DNA of 64,000 nucleotides from JAOARY01 sp045345765 (GCA_045345765.1 CP148265.1:2418001-2482000), one strand, 5' to 3'; numbered from the stretch's first letter, positions 46,662 to 56,445 are shown. Program-made: numbers and translations. The notes: generated by a model not told the origin, from the letters alone.

Positions 46662-47519
46662 CTAATTTAAAATTGAAAGTGCTAATTCACGTATAACTTT
46701 ACAAGCAACTGCTGTTGAAGTTCCGCTTTGATCATAATGTGGAGAAAGTTCAACTACATCAGCACCTATGATATTAAGTTTTTTTAATTGTTCTATTGCA
46801 AAAACAAGTTCATTAAAACTGATTCCACCTGGTTCTAATGTCCCAGTCCCGCTAAATATAGAAGGGTCCAAAACATCCAAATCAATTGTTACATATATTT
46901 TTTTATCTTTAAGATGTTCTATTACCAAATTAAGTCCTTCTAAATTAAATTTAGTCATATTAGTATGATTAATAGACCATGTAAATTCTTCTTTTTCTCC
47001 AGAACGGATACCAAATTGATGAATTTTATTATCTCCAACCAAGTCCCAAGCTCTTCTTAGAACTGTAGCATGAGAAAATTTTTCTCCCATATAATCATCT
47101 CTTAAATCTGCATGAGCATCAAAATGTATTATATGAAGTTCATCTTTGTATTTTTCATGAGCAGCCTTTATAGAGCCATAACTTACAAGATGTTCTCCAC
47201 CAATCATAAAAGGAATTTTGTTCTCCTGATAAAATTTATTGCTAAGATTATAAATCATATCAAGAACTTTTTTTGGATTACCAAAAGGAAAATCCAAATC
47301 TCCATAGTCAAATAATTTATAATCTTCTAAATCTGTATTTATATAAGGACTATACGTTTCAAGTCCATAAGATTCATTTCTTATTATATTTGGTGCAAAT
47401 CTAGTTCCTGGTCTAAATGAAGTCGTACCATCAAAAGGTGCACCAAATAATACTAATTTAGAATCTTCATAATCAGAGTCAAATCCAATAAAATTAAATA
47501 TATTTTTATTTACCTTCAT
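46662..47519 (-). CDS. speB: Agmatinase
   Basis: The 285-residue ureohydrolase converts agmatine to putrescine and urea. The binuclear Mn site is visible as GGEHLVS, IIHFDAHADLRD and TIDLDVLDPS. Length is normal. Its start overlaps the end of speE by 14 bases, indicating translational coupling. It lies in a polyamine cluster with speE, speD and speA. Confidence 0.93.
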   Translation of the reverse strand: MKVNKNIFNFIGFDSDYEDSKLVLFGAPFDGTTSFRPGTRFAPNIIRNESYGLETYSPYINTDLEDYKLFDYGDLDFPFGNPKKVLDMIYNLSNKFYQENKIPFMIGGEHLVSYGSIKAAHEKYKDELHIIHFDAHADLRDDYMGEKFSHATVLRRAWDLVGDNKIHQFGIRSGEKEEFTWSINHTNMTKFNLEGLNLVIEHLKDKKIYVTIDLDVLDPSIFSGTGTLEPGGISFNELVFAIEQLKKLNIIGADVVELSPHYDQSGTSTAVACKVIRELALSILN

Positions 47520-48360
47520 CTTCTAATAACTCCTTAACATAAGTCGGAAGCATAAATGAGCCAACATGTATATCTGTATTATAGTATTTTGTTTTGATTC
47601 CAAAGTTTTCCCAAATATCTTTTTTAAGATCTTTGATTGGATGATAAGTTTTTGAAGCAAAACCAAATAACCAATGTCCAGATGGATAAGTAGGCATATG
47701 GAATTGATAAACATTAACTATATCAAACACTTCTTTTATTTTTTCATTAGCTCTTTTCATTTCATGTCTATAACTCTCATAATAAGGACTTTCATTTTGG
47801 TTAATTAAAATACCATCTTCACTAAGTGCCTTATAACAATCACGATAGAATTGTCTTGTAAATAGTCCTTCGCCAGGCCCTATTGGATCAGTAGAATCAA
47901 CTAAGATAAGATCATATTCATTTTCTTTACCTTTAACAAATTCAAGTCCATCTTGGTAATAAAGACTAACTCTTTTGTCATCTAATTTACAAGATGTAAT
48001 TGGAAGATGTTTTATACTTGCTTTTACAACAAGCTCATCTATTTCAACCATATCTATTTTTGTAATATGTTCATATCTTGTAAGTTCTCTTACTGTTCCA
48101 CCATCTCCACCACCAATAACTAACACTCTTTTGATATTAGGATTAACTGCAAGTGGAATATGTGTAATCATATCATGATAGATAAATTCATCCTTTTCTG
48201 TAACCATCATAAGTCCGTCTAAAGTCATGAATTTACCAAAAACATCATTTTCAAATATATCTATTTGTTGAAAATCACTTTTATTAGTATATAAATGTTT
48301 ATCAACTTTTATACCAAATTTAACTGTGTCTTGATGATTTTCATAATACCAAAAATTCAT
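47506..48360 (-). CDS. speE: Spermidine synthase
   Basis: The 284-residue aminopropyltransferase adds the aminopropyl group of decarboxylated S-adenosylmethionine to putrescine. It shows the spermidine synthase signatures VLVIGGGDGGTVRELTRYEH (near residues 78-97), the catalytic-Asp segment DSTDPIGPGEGLF, and ESPYYESYRHEM. AGGAGG precedes the ATG. It lies 25 bp after speD in the same operon. Confidence 0.95.
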   Translation of the reverse strand: MNFWYYENHQDTVKFGIKVDKHLYTNKSDFQQIDIFENDVFGKFMTLDGLMMVTEKDEFIYHDMITHIPLAVNPNIKRVLVIGGGDGGTVRELTRYEHITKIDMVEIDELVVKASIKHLPITSCKLDDKRVSLYYQDGLEFVKGKENEYDLILVDSTDPIGPGEGLFTRQFYRDCYKALSEDGILINQNESPYYESYRHEMKRANEKIKEVFDIVNVYQFHMPTYPSGHWLFGFASKTYHPIKDLKKDIWENFGIKTKYYNTDIHVGSFMLPTYVKELLEDEGK

Positions 48361-48385
48361 AATAAAACCTCCTTTGTGATAAAAC

Positions 48386-48805
48386 CTAGCAAGCTGCTTC
48401 TGGTTTGAATGTTATTTTGTCATATTTATCTTTACTATTTCTTCTTATTTGTTCAACTATTCCTCTTGGAACTTCTGTAGTCTCACTTTTTCCAGCCTTT
48501 AATTCTTCTTCTAAAAAGTCAAAACCAATCCATGGGTTAACAGTGTCACCACATGTGAATAAATCAACGGCAGCATAACCATATTCTGGCCAAGTATGTA
48601 TAGTAAGATGTGATTCTTGTATTACAACAGCTCCACTAACTCCCCAAGGATTAAACATGTGAAATACACTTTCTACAACTGTTGCATTAGATTTTATAGC
48701 GGCATCTTTCATAAGAGTTTCTATACGGGCATGGTCATTTAATATTTCCTTATCACAGTCATAAAACTCAACTAATATATGTCTTCCTAATTGTTCGATT
48801 TTCAT
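48386..48805 (-). CDS. speD: S-adenosylmethionine decarboxylase proenzyme
   Basis: The 139-residue prokaryotic class 1B enzyme self-cleaves between Glu64 and Ser65 in VIQESHLTIHTWPE, making the pyruvoyl cofactor. It supplies decarboxylated SAM for speE. Cys85 (LFTCGD) is the conserved catalytic cysteine. Length and motif are typical. AGGAGTG precedes the ATG; it starts the speD-speE-speB operon. Confidence 0.95.
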   Translation of the reverse strand: MKIEQLGRHILVEFYDCDKEILNDHARIETLMKDAAIKSNATVVESVFHMFNPWGVSGAVVIQESHLTIHTWPEYGYAAVDLFTCGDTVNPWIGFDFLEEELKAGKSETTEVPRGIVEQIRRNSKDKYDKITFKPEAAC

Positions 48806-49327
48806 AATGAATCACTCCTTTTTGAAAAAGTAATAAAAATCCATGGTTGATTTTTTGTATTACTTTTTTATTTATATAATAAAAATTGATTTTATTTTTT
48901 GGTAAAAGAACAAACTGTTAATAAAAATTAATAAATATATATCTAACTATACAAAATTGTGATACCAAGTATTATATAAATGTATTTTCAAGTATATATA
49001 CATTTGTAGTTTACTAATAAAAACTTATTGTTTACAAATAGTCATGTTTCTTAAAAATAAACTTTAAGTTGATTTTTATTATGGTTTCTTTAAAGTAAAC
49101 TTTTTGTTTATTAATACTAAATATAAATATACTATTTTTTTTTGATTTGTCAAGCCATAAGTTAAAAAATTAATTAAGTTTTTTAGGTATTATAAAAAGA
49201 TATGGCTAAAAAACTTAATTTTAGACCATATCTTTAAATTAAATAAATTTGTATATTGAAAATATTTTAGTTTGTTTTTAGGTACAGTGGTATATTTTTT
49301 ATTTAGACTTTAATGATAGAGCAAATA
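48806..49327. other. speD upstream interval with alternative hairpins
   Basis: No gene seen. Minus-strand RNA from 49237 to 49172 can form AAAGATATGG/CCATATCTTT (49236-49227 with 49205-49196) followed by T, or ATTAAGTTTTTTAG/CTAAAAAACTTAAT (49219-49206 with 49185-49172); the two share bases and exclude each other. The rest is A/T runs and short AAACTTT repeats. Confidence 0.5.
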
Positions 49328-49440
49328 AAAAAATGAGGCTGTTTCCATAAGGAAAAATGATACAGCATATTGTGTTTATTTTAAAATTTATAACACAGTA
49401 TATTGTAGCTAAATTTTCTAATGTAACAGCCTCATTTTTT
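49328..49440. repeat. Palindromic repeat family, copy 5
   Basis: Outer arms TGAGGCTGTT (49334-) and AACAGCCTCATTTTTT (49425-49440) enclose GATACAGCATATTGTGTT and AACACAGTATATTGTAGC. The right T-run overlaps the last base pair of the speA stop codon. It probably terminates speA. Confidence 0.8.
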
Positions 49441-50884
49441 AATATTTTAATATTTCTATATATTCTAAATTACTATCCTTAAGACCTGTAATTACAGTAT
49501 GTTCATTTTGTAATAATCTTAGATATTTAATAATATCTTTTGATATTCTTTCACCAGGCGCAATAATTGGTATACCAGGAGGATATGCCATTATGGATTC
49601 ACCACTGATTTCACCTATTGAATCTTCTAATTTTACTCTTGTTTTTAGGGTATAAAAAGCATCTCTAGGTGAGATTATGACTTCTGGATTTTTTAAATTT
49701 ATATTTAATAATTTTAATTTTTCTTTTTTATATTTTAAAACTATGTCTTTTAAAGCTTCTATTAATTTTTTGATATTATTAATAGTATCTCCTAGACTTA
49801 TTATAGCTAATATATTATAAGAATCAGCAAGTTCTATTTGGATATTATAGTTATCTCTTAATAAGTCATACACTTCAAAACCAGAAATTCCAATATTTGA
49901 AACATTTATAGCTAATTTGGTTTCATCAAAATCATAAATGTTTTCATTATCTATAATTTCTTTTGAAAAAGCATATAGCCCATCTATTTTATTTATTTCT
50001 TCTCTTGCATATCTTGCTAATTTTAAAGAGTTAGCAAGAATTTGTTGACCTCTTGTAGCCAAAATTTTTCTAGCTAAATCCAAACTAGACATCAGTAGAT
50101 AAGATGCACTTGTGCTTTGTGTTAGATTTAATATATTTTGTATATTTGCTCTTTTTATTCTCTGTTCATTTATTAAAAGTGCAGAACTTTGAGTTAGCGA
50201 TCCACCTGTTTTATGAAGACTTACGCAAGACATATCAGCACCTAATTTCATGGCTTGATTTGGTAAATCATCATGAAAGTTAAAATGAGCACCATGAGCT
50301 TCATCAACTAAAACTATTAGATTTTTTTTATGAGCATATTCTATTATTTTTTTTAGATCTGAAACAAAACCAAAATAAGTAGGATTAATAACAAAAATTG
50401 CTTTTGCATCAGGATTCTCATCAATAGTTTTTTTGACATCATCAAAAGATATATTCATTGAAATCTTTAAATCTTTATGAGTTTTAGGATTTATATATAT
50501 GGGAACTGCTCCGCTTAATATTAGTCCATTTAATGCAGATTTATGAACATTCCTTGGTAAAATTATTTTGTCCATAGGTTTACATATACTCATTATCATA
50601 GCTTGTATACCACAAGTCGTTCCATTTACCAAAAAAAATCCATAATCACAATTATAAGCATCTGCTAAAAGTAATTGTGCTTCTTTGATTACTGAAATTG
50701 GATTTGATAATATATCTAAACATTTCATAGAGTTAACATCTATTTTCATAAGTTCAGAGCCAAAAAAATCCCTAAGTTCTTCTGTTCCAGCACCATGTTT
50801 GTGTCCAGGAACGTCAAATGGAATTATATTTTTATTTTTATAGTTTTCCAAAGCTGTCTTTAATGGTGTTAATTCTTGATTCAT
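49439..50884 (-). CDS. speA: Arginine (Orn/Lys/Arg) decarboxylase
   Basis: The 481-residue PLP enzyme of the fold-type I Orn/Lys/Arg class lacks the long N-terminal wing domain, as in Bacillus SpeA. It shows FDVPGHKHG (near 23-31), VDEAHGAH with Asp194, and the PLP lysine Lys225 in SLHKTGGSLTQSSALL. Neighbouring agmatinase makes arginine the most likely substrate, giving agmatine. The ATG has AGGGGTG upstream. It is transcribed in the same direction as speDEB but separated by a repeat-type terminator. Confidence 0.88.
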   Translation of the reverse strand: MNQELTPLKTALENYKNKNIIPFDVPGHKHGAGTEELRDFFGSELMKIDVNSMKCLDILSNPISVIKEAQLLLADAYNCDYGFFLVNGTTCGIQAMIMSICKPMDKIILPRNVHKSALNGLILSGAVPIYINPKTHKDLKISMNISFDDVKKTIDENPDAKAIFVINPTYFGFVSDLKKIIEYAHKKNLIVLVDEAHGAHFNFHDDLPNQAMKLGADMSCVSLHKTGGSLTQSSALLINEQRIKRANIQNILNLTQSTSASYLLMSSLDLARKILATRGQQILANSLKLARYAREEINKIDGLYAFSKEIIDNENIYDFDETKLAINVSNIGISGFEVYDLLRDNYNIQIELADSYNILAIISLGDTINNIKKLIEALKDIVLKYKKEKLKLLNINLKNPEVIISPRDAFYTLKTRVKLEDSIGEISGESIMAYPPGIPIIAPGERISKDIIKYLRLLQNEHTVITGLKDSNLEYIEILKY

Positions 50885-51169
50885 TTAATCACCCCTTTAT
50901 ATTTTAAAGAGGTATCACAATTTGTATATATTTTTATTTTTATGCTACTAATTTTAGAACAAAGATTTAAAATTGTAAATAAGAAAATAAAAATATAAAT
51001 AATTAAAAATATTGCAATTTAAATTTCATAATTCAATATATAGATAAATACAATTTGGCTATATTGAATTTATTTGAATTAAATTATAAACGATAAAAAA
51101 TAAAAAAACAGCTATATATGTAGAAAAAATATATAATTCATAAAAATAAAATTTTATAATGAAAAGCTG
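50885..51169. other. Divergent intergenic region speA/ilv
   Basis: AT-rich spacer with no gene seen. It must contain the leftward speA promoter, but no convincing -35/-10 pair stands out. Confidence 0.5.
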
Positions 51170-51198
51170 TTGACATTAAAATATTATGCTCGTATAAT
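51170..51198 (+). promoter_or_regulatory. Consensus promoter of the ilv operon
   Basis: A perfect TTGACA (51170-51175), 17-bp spacer and perfect TATAAT (51193-51198) lie just upstream of the T-box leader. Confidence 0.9.
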
Positions 51199-51204
51199 AC
51201 ATAA

Positions 51205-51521
51205 CAAGATAAAAATTAAAAAAACAAGCTACGACGGAGAGAAAAATATTAAAACTGTAACTAAAGAGAAACTAACATTTGGTGAGAGTTAGTGTTATAA
51301 GATGATATATAATGATCACTCCTGAGCTTTTAAGCTGAAATTAATGTAAGCTTAAAGGGTTGTCCTCCTTATTGGACTAGGGTTAGAAATTGTTTTGACC
51401 TGAAATGAGCGATTTTTTGTTATATTTTTTTAACAAAAAATAACTAGGGTGGTACCGCGAAGATATATCCTTCGTCCCTTGATTGAATGAATTTTTCTAT
51501 CAAGAGACGAAGGATTTTTTA
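51205..51521 (+). promoter_or_regulatory. T-box leader, isoleucine specifier
   Basis: The leader has a long stem I (51230-51330), the conserved T-box AGGGTGGTACCGCG (51446-51459), and a terminator stem CCTTCGTC (51469-51476) with GACGAAGG (51506-51513) before six T. The specifier region ATGATCACTCCTGAGC near 51312-51327 places ATC (Ile) at 51315-51317. Uncharged tRNA-Ile would favour the antiterminator and expression of the branched-chain genes. The specifier reading is inferred from the surrounding pattern. Confidence 0.88.
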
Positions 51522-51609
51522 ATATAAGGAATATTAAAAAATTGCTAGAATGAAGTTTATTAAATGATTTTTGGACGTTGATTTAAGAATTTATAAGGAG
51601 GTATTTTTT

Positions 51610-51831
51610 ATGGAAAATAAATATTTTTTAAGAACAAATAGTGGACTGGATTCTTTTTTAAGAATTACAAATACATTAAGAAGAAAGAATTTTAAGGTTA
51701 AGAATTTGTCTATGAGTGAAAGTGATGTAAGTAGGTTTATAAATGTTTTTATAACTGTTGATGATGAAGAAAAAAGAGCTTATAACTATATTTCAAAGCT
51801 TGCAGACGTATATGAAATAAGACAAGTATAG
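51610..51831 (+). CDS. Small ACT-domain protein (IlvM/IlvN-like regulatory subunit)
   Basis: The 73-residue protein is a single ACT domain with the acetolactate synthase regulatory pattern (FLRITNTLRRKNFKVKNLSM, then KLADVYEIRQV). It is short like IlvM and lacks the usual C-terminal half of IlvN. It probably pairs with the catalytic ilvB product 3 kb downstream. The ATG at 51610 follows AAGGAGGT; an upstream start at 51571 has no such site. First gene after the T-box. Confidence 0.82.
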   Translation: MENKYFLRTNSGLDSFLRITNTLRRKNFKVKNLSMSESDVSRFINVFITVDDEEKRAYNYISKLADVYEIRQV

Positions 51832-51962
51832 AAATAAATTAGCAAACAAATAGCTAAATATTTATTTTAGTTTTTATGTAATAAGAAATAATTAATATAA
51901 ATTAAAAAATAAGAAAGCTGTGAATAGAATATAAATATTTAAAAAATTATAGGAGGATTATT

Positions 51963-52955
51963 ATGGCTAAGATGTATTATGGAAAAGATGGAGATTTAAA
52001 TGTTTTTGAAGGTAAAAAAGTTTGTGTATTAGGTTATGGTTCTCAAGGGCGAGCGCATGCTTTAAATATGAAAGATTCAGGATTAGATGTTGTTGTAGGT
52101 CTTTATGAAGGTTCTAAATCTATACAAAAAGCTAAAGATGATGGACTTTTAGTTAAATCAGTTAAGGATGCAGTTAAGGAATCGCAAGTAGTAATGATAT
52201 TAGTTCCAGATACTAAACAAGCAAAATTATATGAAGAAGAAGTTAAACCGTTTTTAGATGAAGGTGATGCACTTGCTTTTGCACATGGATTTAATATTAA
52301 TTACGAACAAATCGTTGCAAATAAAGATGTTGATGTATTTATGGTAGCTCCAAAAGGACCAGGGCATCTAGTAAGAAGAGTGTATGAAGAAAATAAAGGT
52401 GTTCCAGCATTATTTGCTGTATATAATGATTATACTGGGAAATGTAAAAAGTTGGCACTTGGTTATGCCAAAGCAATAGGAGCATTAAGAGCTGGAGCGT
52501 TAGAAACTACATTCAAAGAAGAAACTGAAACAGATTTATTTGGAGAACAAGCAGTGCTTTGTGGTGGAGTAACAGAACTTATTAAAGCAGGATTTGACAC
52601 TTTAGTTGAAGCGGGATATCAAAAGGAAGTAGCTTATTTTGAATGTTTGCATGAGATGAAACTTATAGTAGATCTGTTATATGAAGGTGGATTTGAAAAT
52701 ATGAGATACAGTATAAGTGATACTGCTGAATATGGAGATTATGAGGTTGGTAGAAGAATTATAAATTCAAAGACGAGAGAAGAGATGAAAAATGTACTTT
52801 CAGAAATACAAGATGGAACATTTGCAAACAATTGGATTAAAGAAAATAAAGATGGCAGAGTGAATTTTAATAAGAGAAAAGAAGATGAATTAAAACATGA
52901 CTTAGTATCAGTTGGTAAAGATTTAAGAAATATGATGTCTTGGATTCAAAACTAA
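51963..52955 (+). CDS. ilvC: Ketol-acid reductoisomerase
   Basis: The 330-residue class I enzyme converts acetolactate or acetohydroxybutyrate to the dihydroxy acids of valine and isoleucine synthesis. Motifs: LGYGSQGRAHALN (nucleotide binding, near 24-36), AFAHGFNI (near 105), Mg-binding FKEETETDLFGEQ (Asp and Glu near 188-192) and ECLHEMKLI. The cofactor-selecting loop reads VVGLYEGSKSIQKA, with Tyr where class I enzymes normally have Arg. AGGAGG precedes the ATG. Confidence 0.95.
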   Translation: MAKMYYGKDGDLNVFEGKKVCVLGYGSQGRAHALNMKDSGLDVVVGLYEGSKSIQKAKDDGLLVKSVKDAVKESQVVMILVPDTKQAKLYEEEVKPFLDEGDALAFAHGFNINYEQIVANKDVDVFMVAPKGPGHLVRRVYEENKGVPALFAVYNDYTGKCKKLALGYAKAIGALRAGALETTFKEETETDLFGEQAVLCGGVTELIKAGFDTLVEAGYQKEVAYFECLHEMKLIVDLLYEGGFENMRYSISDTAEYGDYEVGRRIINSKTREEMKNVLSEIQDGTFANNWIKENKDGRVNFNKRKEDELKHDLVSVGKDLRNMMSWIQN

Positions 52956-53125
52956 TGTTTGATAAAAAATAAAGAAATTACTTTGAAATTATTATATTTG
53001 TATTTTAAATTATATGATAAAAAGAAATAAAAAGAAAATTCATAAAATTATAAAAAAAGATATAAAAATTGAAATCTAAAAATTAAAAATATTTTGTATT
53101 ATATATTGTATGTAAGAGGTGTATT

Positions 53126-54775
53126 ATGAAAAGTGATTCTATAAAAAAAGGGTTTGAAAAATCTCCACATAGATCTTTGTTAAGAGCTTTGGGATTAGAT
53201 GAAAAGCAGATGAAAAAGCCATTTATCGGTGTTGTAAATATGTTTAATGAAATAGTTCCAGGTCATATTGGACTTAAAGATATAGTTAATGAAGTTAAAA
53301 ATGGAATACTTCAAAATGGAGGAAAGCCATTTGAATTTCCTACAATAGCTGTTTGTGATGGTCTTGCAATGAATCATGAAGGAATGAGATATTCTCTTCC
53401 TTCAAGAGAATTGATTGCAGATAGTGTTGAAATTATGGCTAAAGCTCATGCACTTGATGGTCTTGTTTTTGTACCAAATTGTGATAAAACTGTTCCAGCA
53501 GTATTAATGGCAGCAGCAAGGCTTAATATTCCTTCAATTGTTGTAAGTGGAGGGCCTATGCTTGCAGGAAGAAATAAAAAAACAAAAACTGATTTAACAA
53601 CTGTATTTCAAGGAGTTGGTGAATACAAATTAGGTAAGATAGATGAAGCACAGCTATTAAAACTTGAAGAATGTTCATGTCCAACCTTTGGATCTTGCTC
53701 TGGTATGTTTACAGCAAATTCTATGAATTGTATGTGTGAAGCTTTGGGTATGGCGCTACCTTTTAATGGAACTTTACCAGCTGTTTATGCAAGTAGAAAG
53801 GTATTAGCTAGAAGAACAGGTGAAGTAATAGTTGATTTGGTTAAAGAAGATATAAAACCTAGAGATATAATGACAAAAGATGCATTTTATAATGCGCTAA
53901 GAGTTGATATGGCACTTGGTTGTTCAACTAATACAGTACTTCATTTAACAGCAATTGCAAATGAAGCAAAGGTGGAGTTTGACCTTGATTTTATAGATGA
54001 AATAAGTAAATCTACACCTAATTTATGTAGATTATCACCAGCTTCAAATGAATATCATATTGAAGATTTGCATGAAGATGGTGGGATTAGTAGTGTACTT
54101 AATGAACTTAATAAAAAAGATTTGATAAAAAAAGATGTTCTTACTGTTTATAAAAAAATAGGTGATAGATTAGTAGAAAAATCAGGTTTTGATGTTATAA
54201 GAGATATAGATAATCCTTATTCTAAAGAAGGTGGAATAAAAGTTCTAAAAGGGAATTTAGCTTTGCAGGGAGCTGTTGTAAAAAAATCAGCAGTTGATCC
54301 AAAAATGTTTAAAGTTAAAGTTAAGGCTAGAGTATTTGAATGTGAAGAAGATGCATTTGAAGCTATACTTGCAAATGATATTAAGGTTGGAGAAGGTATT
54401 GTTATAATTTATGAAGGGCCAAAAGGTGGGCCTGGAATGAGAGAAATGCTATCTCCAACAGCAGCACTTAGCGGAATGAATTTGGATGATAAGATACCTC
54501 TAATAACAGATGGTAGATTTTCTGGAGGAACAAGAGGTGCTGCAATAGGTCATGTTTCACCAGAAGCTTATGAGGGTGGAGTAATTGGACTTGTAAAAGA
54601 TGGAGATATGATTGAAATTGATATGGATGAAGGTAGATTGCATTTAGATGTTACAGATGAAGAATTAGAAAAGCGAAGAAAAAATTCTTTTAAAAAAGAG
54701 GTTAAAGTAAATGGGTATTTAAAAAAATATTCTAAATTAGTATCATCTTCTTCTAAAGGTGCAATTTTTGAATAA
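53126..54775 (+). CDS. ilvD: Dihydroxy-acid dehydratase
   Basis: The 549-residue Fe-S enzyme dehydrates dihydroxy acids to the keto acids of valine and isoleucine. Cluster and active-site segments are present: VCDGLAMNHEGM (near 73-84), PNCDKTVPAVLMA (near 117) and CPTFGSCSGMFTANSMNC (near 185). The C-terminal GPKGGPGMREML and TDGRFSGGTRG are typical. AGAGGTG precedes the ATG. It lies in the T-box-controlled operon, 170 bp after ilvC and 14 bp before ilvB. Confidence 0.95.
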   Translation: MKSDSIKKGFEKSPHRSLLRALGLDEKQMKKPFIGVVNMFNEIVPGHIGLKDIVNEVKNGILQNGGKPFEFPTIAVCDGLAMNHEGMRYSLPSRELIADSVEIMAKAHALDGLVFVPNCDKTVPAVLMAAARLNIPSIVVSGGPMLAGRNKKTKTDLTTVFQGVGEYKLGKIDEAQLLKLEECSCPTFGSCSGMFTANSMNCMCEALGMALPFNGTLPAVYASRKVLARRTGEVIVDLVKEDIKPRDIMTKDAFYNALRVDMALGCSTNTVLHLTAIANEAKVEFDLDFIDEISKSTPNLCRLSPASNEYHIEDLHEDGGISSVLNELNKKDLIKKDVLTVYKKIGDRLVEKSGFDVIRDIDNPYSKEGGIKVLKGNLALQGAVVKKSAVDPKMFKVKVKARVFECEEDAFEAILANDIKVGEGIVIIYEGPKGGPGMREMLSPTAALSGMNLDDKIPLITDGRFSGGTRGAAIGHVSPEAYEGGVIGLVKDGDMIEIDMDEGRLHLDVTDEELEKRRKNSFKKEVKVNGYLKKYSKLVSSSSKGAIFE

Positions 54776-54789
54776 AGGAGGAATAAAAG

Positions 54790-56445
54790 TTGAATGGGGC
54801 AAATTTAGTAGTAGAAGTATTAAAAGATGAAAAAGTAGATACAGTATTTGGTTATCCAGGTGGAGCGGTTATTCCTTTATTCGATGCACTTTATAATAAA
54901 GATTTATTTGTAGTAAGAACTTGTCATGAACAAAATCTGCTTCACGGGGCTGATGGATATTCGAGAGTTAGTGGTAAAGTTGGAGTTGCAATAGCTACTT
55001 CTGGACCAGGAGCTACAAATACTATAACAGGTATAGCTAATGCATATATGGATTCAATTCCATTAGTTGTTATAACAGGTCAGGTACCAAGTTCTTTTAT
55101 AGGAAAAGATTCATTTCAAGAGATAGATATTACAGGAATGACTTTTTCTATAACCAAGCATAATTTTTTGGTAAGGGATATAAATGAACTTCAAGAAACT
55201 TTGCATAAAGCATTTGTTATAGCTAAAGAAGGTAGACCCGGTCCAGTGTTAGTTGATATACCTAAGGATATTTTCTTAGCAGAGATTAACTACAAAAAAG
55301 AGCTTAAAATGACTGTTAAAAATAATATGAAATCAAATTATATCAATAAAAATAAAATAACAAATAAGGAATTAGATGAAGTCTGTAATATGATAGATAA
55401 AGCAAAAAGACCTGTTTTTTATATTGGTGGAGGGCTTATCAAATCAGGATGCTGTGATATTTTTAGAAAGGTATTAAAAAAGACAAATATACCAGTTGTA
55501 AATACTCTTATGGGAATGGGAATAATAAAGGCTGATGATAGATTATCTTATGGAATGCTTGGTATGCATGGTTTTGAAGAAGCTAATCAAGCTGTTTATA
55601 ATAGTGATTTATTAATTGCTATTGGGGTTAGATTTAGTGATAGAGCTCTAGGTGACAAATCGAAATTTCAAAAGAATGGCAAAATAATTCATATTGAATT
55701 TGATGAAAATGAAATAAATAAAAATATAGAAGCTTATAAATCAATAAATGGAGATTTGTTTAATATACTAAATTATTTGATGATTTCTCTTAAAGATAAA
55801 AAATTAAGTCAAAGATCAGATTGGCTTAAAGAAATTGATAGTTACAAATTAAAAAGAGATGATGATTTATTTAGTGTAAGAAATATAATAAGAAGAATAA
55901 ATAAAAATTATAAAGATTCTTTTGTAGCAACAGATGTAGGGCAACATCAAATGTTTTGTGCTCAAGAGTGGTGTTTTCAAAGAGAAAATACATTTTTAAC
56001 TTCTGGAGGGCTAGGTACTATGGGATGTGGACTTGGGCTTAGTATAGGTGCAAGTATTGCATCAAATAAAGAAGTTGTTTTGATAACTGGTGATGGTTCT
56101 TTTAAGATGTCATTAAATGAAATTGCTACAATTGTTGAATATGATTTGCCTGTTAAGATATTTCTTATGAATAATTCAACCCTTGGTATGGTAAGACAGT
56201 GGCAAAAACATTTTTGTGATGAAAGATATTCATCTACAGATATAAATACAGGATTTGATTTTAGTAAATTATTAAAAGCATTTAATATGAATTCTTTTAA
56301 GGCTACAAATTTTATGGAATTAGAAGAAGCGTTAAAGAAAGATGTAAATAAACCCTTCTTTGTTGAATGTGTTATAAATAAAGATGATCATGTGTATCCG
56401 CTTGTACCACCAGCGAAATCCATAGCTGAATATATTAGTAAATAA
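54790..56445 (+). CDS. ilvB: Acetolactate synthase, large subunit
   Basis: The 551-residue ThDP enzyme joins pyruvate with pyruvate or 2-ketobutyrate. It has the active-site Glu47 in TCHEQNLLHGADGYSR, the FAD/Gln segment ITGQVPSSFIGKDSFQE, and the ThDP motif TGDGSFKMSLNEI...FLMNNSTLGM. A TTG start at 54790 with AGGAGG about 7 bases upstream gives MNGANLVVEV; no ATG upstream fits. It is the last gene of the operon; its regulatory partner is likely the small ACT protein at the operon start. Confidence 0.94.
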   Translation: MNGANLVVEVLKDEKVDTVFGYPGGAVIPLFDALYNKDLFVVRTCHEQNLLHGADGYSRVSGKVGVAIATSGPGATNTITGIANAYMDSIPLVVITGQVPSSFIGKDSFQEIDITGMTFSITKHNFLVRDINELQETLHKAFVIAKEGRPGPVLVDIPKDIFLAEINYKKELKMTVKNNMKSNYINKNKITNKELDEVCNMIDKAKRPVFYIGGGLIKSGCCDIFRKVLKKTNIPVVNTLMGMGIIKADDRLSYGMLGMHGFEEANQAVYNSDLLIAIGVRFSDRALGDKSKFQKNGKIIHIEFDENEINKNIEAYKSINGDLFNILNYLMISLKDKKLSQRSDWLKEIDSYKLKRDDDLFSVRNIIRRINKNYKDSFVATDVGQHQMFCAQEWCFQRENTFLTSGGLGTMGCGLGLSIGASIASNKEVVLITGDGSFKMSLNEIATIVEYDLPVKIFLMNNSTLGMVRQWQKHFCDERYSSTDINTGFDFSKLLKAFNMNSFKATNFMELEEALKKDVNKPFFVECVINKDDHVYPLVPPAKSIAEYISK

